A stretch of DNA of 64,000 nt from positions 186,001-250,000 of the forward strand of contig NZ_CP076543.1 of the NCBI RefSeq assembly GCF_030440515.1, read 5' to 3'. This document shows positions 60,718-64,000 of the stretch, piece after piece. The notes under the pieces were generated by a model. That model had not been told where the DNA came from, did not search any database, and saw only the letters and a program-made list of their open reading frames with translations. The first letter of the stretch is position 1; every line of letters begins with the position of its first letter. Source of the DNA: Streptomyces xanthophaeus. Its GTDB lineage: Bacteria; Actinomycetota; Actinomycetes; Streptomycetales; Streptomycetaceae. Position numbers and translations under genes: made by a program.

Positions 60718-63700
60718 TCAGCGGCGGCGGGCGCGGGTGCGCTTCACCTTGAGCTCCTCGAAGCGCGGCAGGTCGCCGTCCTGGACCCGCTGCCAGGCCC
60801 GGCGGTAGAGCTCCGCGGCCGGTTCGGCCGGGACCAGCACGCCCAGCGGGGGCCGGCCGCCGGCGCTCAGGCCGTACATCGGGAGCTTCCACTGCTCCAC
60901 CGGCAGGGTCGGGGAGGGCATGTCGGCCCAGCCGCCCGGCAGGAACAGCGAGCGCCCGGCCCGGCTGCGGCCGGCCGTCACCACCAGGTCGGTGGCGGCC
61001 AGTTCGGCGCGGGCGGCCTTGAGGCGGGCCGGCTTCCAGCCGGTCCAGCGCGCGGTGTTGCGGTCGGTGGGGTCGGGCATGGCGAGCAGCATGAGGTAGA
61101 GGGTGGCCGCGTCGGCGCCCAGGCCGTGCCGGGCGCTCGCCTCCTCCACCAGTTCCGGAACGGAGCGGCCGGGGTCCTGCGGCCACCAGGTGCCGTCGGC
61201 GGCCACGGCGCCGGCCGCCGGGGCACCCGGGTCGGCGAGCAGCGCGGCGAACCGCGGGTCGTGGACCGCGCGCAGCGCGGCCTCGGCGGCGGAGGGCCGC
61301 TGGTCGTCACCGCGCAGCACCGGCAGGTACGGGTCGGAGCCGGTGGAGTCGAGCAGGGCCGGGCGCAGTGCGGGCTTGGGCTGGTCGTCGTGGGTGGCCA
61401 TGACGACGGCTCCGTACCGCTCGTAGCCCTCGCCGGTCTCGGTAGGCGTGCCGGCCGCCTTCCGGAAGTCGGGAAGACTGGTGTAGTGCCCGATCTCCAG
61501 GAGCAGTTCGGGTGCGGCGAGCCGCTGCCGTACGGCGGTCAGTACGGGCGGCAGGGCCGCTCGTACGGGATCTCCCGCGGGCAGCCGGTGGGCCAGCCAG
61601 GAGGCCATGGCCAGGGTTCCGGTCAGGACGGAGGCCGTGAAGGGGGCGGTGGCCGGCCCGGCGGGCTCCACGTGGTCGCCCTTCACGGTCCAGGCGACGT
61701 CGACGGAGAGCTCGCGCGAGGCGGCCGGGTCGAGCAGCGCGGCCAGGGCGCGGTGCGCGGGCCAGGTGCCGCCCACGGCGCGCGCGGCTTCGGTGGCCAG
61801 CCAGTCGGGGACGGGTGTACGGCGGCCCACGCGCCGGTTCCAGAGCTCCGCGGCGGCGGTGACGTCGGGTCCCTCGGTCCACAGCTTCGCCGGATCGGCG
61901 GGGAGCAGGGCCCCGACGAGGGCGCGCCTCAGCTCGGTGTCGAGGCTCTTGAGCTCGTCGCGGGCGTACGCGGCGTCGGTGGCCTTGACCCCGAGGGCGG
62001 TGCGCAGTTCGGGGGTGAGGAAGCTGCGTTCGTAGCTGTCGACGCCCGGGAGTCCGGCGACCACCAGGCGGGCGAGGGTGCCGGAGACTCCGGTGAGCCG
62101 GGAGAACTCCTCCGCGGCTTCGGGGCGGAAGGGTGCGGCGCCGTGCTCGGCGGCCGCGCCGAGGAACGCGGTCAGCCAGCCGGCGCCGCGTTCGCGGTCG
62201 CCGAGCGGGGCGTCGCCGCGCACGGTGTAGGGGCCGGGGACGGTGAACCGGCCCGTGGGGTCGTGGAGCAGGGCACCGAACTCGTGGCCTTCGGGCACGG
62301 ATTCGCTGTGCTCGGTCAGTGCGAGGACGGCTCCGCCGCCCAGGGGCAGCAGGCTGCGGTGGTGGACGTTGCGTTCGCCGTCCGGGGTGAGCAGGTGCTG
62401 CTGGTCGAGGCGGAGCAGGACCCGGCGCCAGCGGTCCGCGGAGCCTTCGGCGGAGGCCAGGCCGAGGGCGTCGACCGTGCCGAGCAGGGTGAGCAGCCCT
62501 TCCCGCTGCTCGTCGGTGGGCGCGACGGTGACGGCGCGGTAGGCGACGGCCGCGGGCTGGTCCAGCAGCGGGGTCCACGTGAAGGACCAGTACGGCAGCG
62601 CGGGTGTGTCGAAGTGCAGCAGGCCGGGCGCGGGGGCCGCGTCGGTCCGGGTGCGGGCGGCGGCGAGTTCGGTCAGCGTGTAGTGGGCGGCGTCGCTCTC
62701 GCCGCCCCAGCGGTAGTAGCCGGAGCCGATGAGACCGCTGAGCCCGTCGGCGATCAGCCGGTCGCCGGGGCCCTGCTCGCGTTCCTCGACGGGCGTGTTG
62801 TCGGGGTGGAGGCGGGCGGCGATCTCGTCCAGGGCCTTCTGCTGGGTGAGGGTGAAGCGGAGGACTTCGACGATGCCACCGATGATCTTGGAGGCGGTGA
62901 TCTGCGGCAGTGCCGCGCTGACCAGGTCGGGCAGGTCGGCGGCCTTGTCGGCGGCGGCGGCCGTCTTGAGCAGTGCGGCCACGGTCTCCCGGTCGGCGGC
63001 GCGCAGGACGGCCGAACCCTCGGTGTCGCGGGGGCGCAGGGCGTACCAGTGCGACAGCGGCGGAAGGTCCACGCTGCCCGTGCCGTAGGCGGAGCGCCGG
63101 CGGTGGCCGTCGCGCGACGTGGCGGTGACCACACCGTCCGGGTCGGTGATGCTCAGCTCCTGCCAGTGCTGGGACAGGGCGCGGGGCCGGTCGTCGCCGG
63201 GGAAGGCGAGGGCGGCGACGGGCACCTCGCGGCCCTCGGGCACGGCGACGGTGCGGCCGCCGGTGTCGGTGCCCTGCCAGCCGTGGTCGCGGTCCCAGAC
63301 GGTGCGCCAGCCGAGCAGGCCGTCGGTGGGCTCGCCGAGGACCGAGCCGGCCACGGTGGGAGTCGGCCGCAACCGGTTGGAGGACCCGCCGCGGCGGCCG
63401 CTGTCCGGGTCGGCGCGCAGCGCGTCTGCGAAGAACGCGGGCAGGGAGGACCGTCCGTAGGTCCCGCCGACGGGGTCGTACTCGCGCCAGCCGGTGTCGT
63501 TCTCCTCCTCACGCCGGTGCCACACCCAGTACGAGGTGCCGTCGGACAGCAGGGGCCGCTCGTCCGGCAGCTTCGTGTCGCCGCGGTGCAGGACGCCGCC
63601 GCCGGTGGCGCGCCCGCCGCCGGGGAGCGGCAGGGAGAGGTGGTCGCTGCGCAGCGACCAGTGGCTGCGGTCGGTGTCCAGGGTGAGGACGGTGCCGGGC

Positions 63701-64000
63701 GAGTGGTGCCAGTAACCCTGGGTCCCGTTGGTGCTCCAGGAGGACCAGAAGACGAGCAGTTCACCGTCGACGTAGTGGAAGCCGTGGTTGTACGAGGTCC
63801 CGGTCGGCACGCGCAGGTCGTGCGTGAGGACGGTGGAGTCGGCGTCGATGACCCGGACCTGGGTCTGGTTGGCGACGATCAGGTACGGCCAGGCCTCCAC
63901 CACGGTGAGGGCCTCCCGGCCCTGGCCGGGGCTCAGTTCGGCGAGGGCTTCCTCCCAGGAGGGCCAGGCCAGTTCCTCGAAGAGGCCGCCGCGCAGGGTC
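60718..64000 (-). CDS. Giant uncharacterised protein of the MoxR-vWA operon (partial)
   Basis: The frame is open from the stop at 60718 to the window edge, at least 1093 residues; the true start is beyond base 64000. The visible N-terminal third has beta-rich, aromatic segments (YLIVANQTQVRVIDADSTVL, NHGFHYVDGELLVFWSSW, DGTSYWVWHRREEENDTGWR), suggestive of a beta-propeller, and a helical remainder (LVSAALPQITASKIIGGIVE, LTPELRTALGVKATDAAYAR, SVPELVEEASARHGLGADAA). The C-terminus is basic (KVKRTRARRR). I recognise no family with certainty. Same strand as MoxR, 115 bases upstream, with a hairpin between. Probably the substrate-recognition or target component of the system. Confidence 0.82.
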   Translation of the reverse strand, partial: TLRGGLFEELAWPSWEEALAELSPGQGREALTVVEAWPYLIVANQTQVRVIDADSTVLTHDLRVPTGTSYNHGFHYVDGELLVFWSSWSTNGTQGYWHHSPGTVLTLDTDRSHWSLRSDHLSLPLPGGGRATGGGVLHRGDTKLPDERPLLSDGTSYWVWHRREEENDTGWREYDPVGGTYGRSSLPAFFADALRADPDSGRRGGSSNRLRPTPTVAGSVLGEPTDGLLGWRTVWDRDHGWQGTDTGGRTVAVPEGREVPVAALAFPGDDRPRALSQHWQELSITDPDGVVTATSRDGHRRRSAYGTGSVDLPPLSHWYALRPRDTEGSAVLRAADRETVAALLKTAAAADKAADLPDLVSAALPQITASKIIGGIVEVLRFTLTQQKALDEIAARLHPDNTPVEEREQGPGDRLIADGLSGLIGSGYYRWGGESDAAHYTLTELAAARTRTDAAPAPGLLHFDTPALPYWSFTWTPLLDQPAAVAYRAVTVAPTDEQREGLLTLLGTVDALGLASAEGSADRWRRVLLRLDQQHLLTPDGERNVHHRSLLPLGGGAVLALTEHSESVPEGHEFGALLHDPTGRFTVPGPYTVRGDAPLGDRERGAGWLTAFLGAAAEHGAAPFRPEAAEEFSRLTGVSGTLARLVVAGLPGVDSYERSFLTPELRTALGVKATDAAYARDELKSLDTELRRALVGALLPADPAKLWTEGPDVTAAAELWNRRVGRRTPVPDWLATEAARAVGGTWPAHRALAALLDPAASRELSVDVAWTVKGDHVEPAGPATAPFTASVLTGTLAMASWLAHRLPAGDPVRAALPPVLTAVRQRLAAPELLLEIGHYTSLPDFRKAAGTPTETGEGYERYGAVVMATHDDQPKPALRPALLDSTGSDPYLPVLRGDDQRPSAAEAALRAVHDPRFAALLADPGAPAAGAVAADGTWWPQDPGRSVPELVEEASARHGLGADAATLYLMLLAMPDPTDRNTARWTGWKPARLKAARAELAATDLVVTAGRSRAGRSLFLPGGWADMPSPTLPVEQWKLPMYGLSAGGRPPLGVLVPAEPAAELYRRAWQRVQDGDLPRFEELKVKRTRARRR

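Overview
The window is chromosomal DNA of a Streptomyces or very close relative. The base composition is very GC-rich with strong third-position GC bias, about one start in five looks leaderless, and the gene content is typical of the genus: a rodlin, a cyanase operon with CynR, an ECF sigma factor paired with a DGPF-domain protein, a type III polyketide synthase, DUF4360, Ohr/OhrR, and many secreted hydrolases. I see no insertion sequence, integrase, CRISPR array or rRNA operon. One RNA gene is clear, an initiator tRNA-fMet at 5297-5370.

Layout. 1-1729: a head-to-head sensor kinase and response regulator, both broken. 1767-5008: a MerR regulator with a SoxR-type cysteine cluster facing an MFS exporter across an operator, then a serine hydrolase and a cold-shock protein. 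5297-9398: tRNA-fMet, an ECF sigma factor with an overlapping putative anti-sigma partner, a PIG-V-type mannosyltransferase, and a secreted serine-hydrolase-fold protein that has lost its catalytic residues. 9451-11235: small proteins including a barstar-like inhibitor translationally coupled to an unknown, and a lone antitoxin-like protein. 11332-20901: a methyltransferase, a LysR regulator facing a very large secreted protease that joins an M4 metalloprotease to an M28 aminopeptidase, an aldehyde dehydrogenase, a degenerate receiver domain and a DUF4360 protein. 20868-23109: cynR / cynT-cynS with a clear LysR operator. 23145-33164: rodlin, acyl-CoA ligase, beta-lactamase-family protein, ECF42-type sigma factor with its DGPF partner, acetyltransferase, glyoxalase-fold protein, lipoprotein and acyltransferase. 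33394-38213: a D,D-carboxypeptidase with a very long acidic repeat domain and a coupled vWA / membrane protein pair. 38386-42686: DUF6204-like protein, flavin monooxygenase, ohr/ohrR and a HhH-PHP protein. 42781-46415: a compact type III PKS locus (UbiA prenyltransferase divergent from PKS, methyltransferase and flavoprotein, each downstream start overlapping the previous stop). 46488-53472: membrane protein, carboxylesterase, a repeat lipoprotein, lectin-like protein, MOSC protein, HAD-like protein, and a hydrolase/MarR pair sharing a large operator. 53459 to the end: a long minus-strand operon of a giant uncharacterised protein (running off the window), a MoxR AAA+ ATPase, a DUF5682-like plus vWA fusion, and a SWIM zinc-finger protein.

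Working together. The most system-like loci are the MoxR / vWA / SWIM operon at the right end, where both internal gene junctions are TTGA stop-start overlaps, implying fixed stoichiometry, and the type III PKS cluster, whose genes match the logic of phenolic-lipid or prenylated phenol/quinone biosynthesis. The divergent regulator-target pairs (MerR/MFS, LysR/protease, CynR/cynTS, OhrR/ohr, MarR/hydrolase) each have a visible palindrome in the shared intergenic region. All functional names are homology impressions made by eye from translated sequence; no database search was possible.
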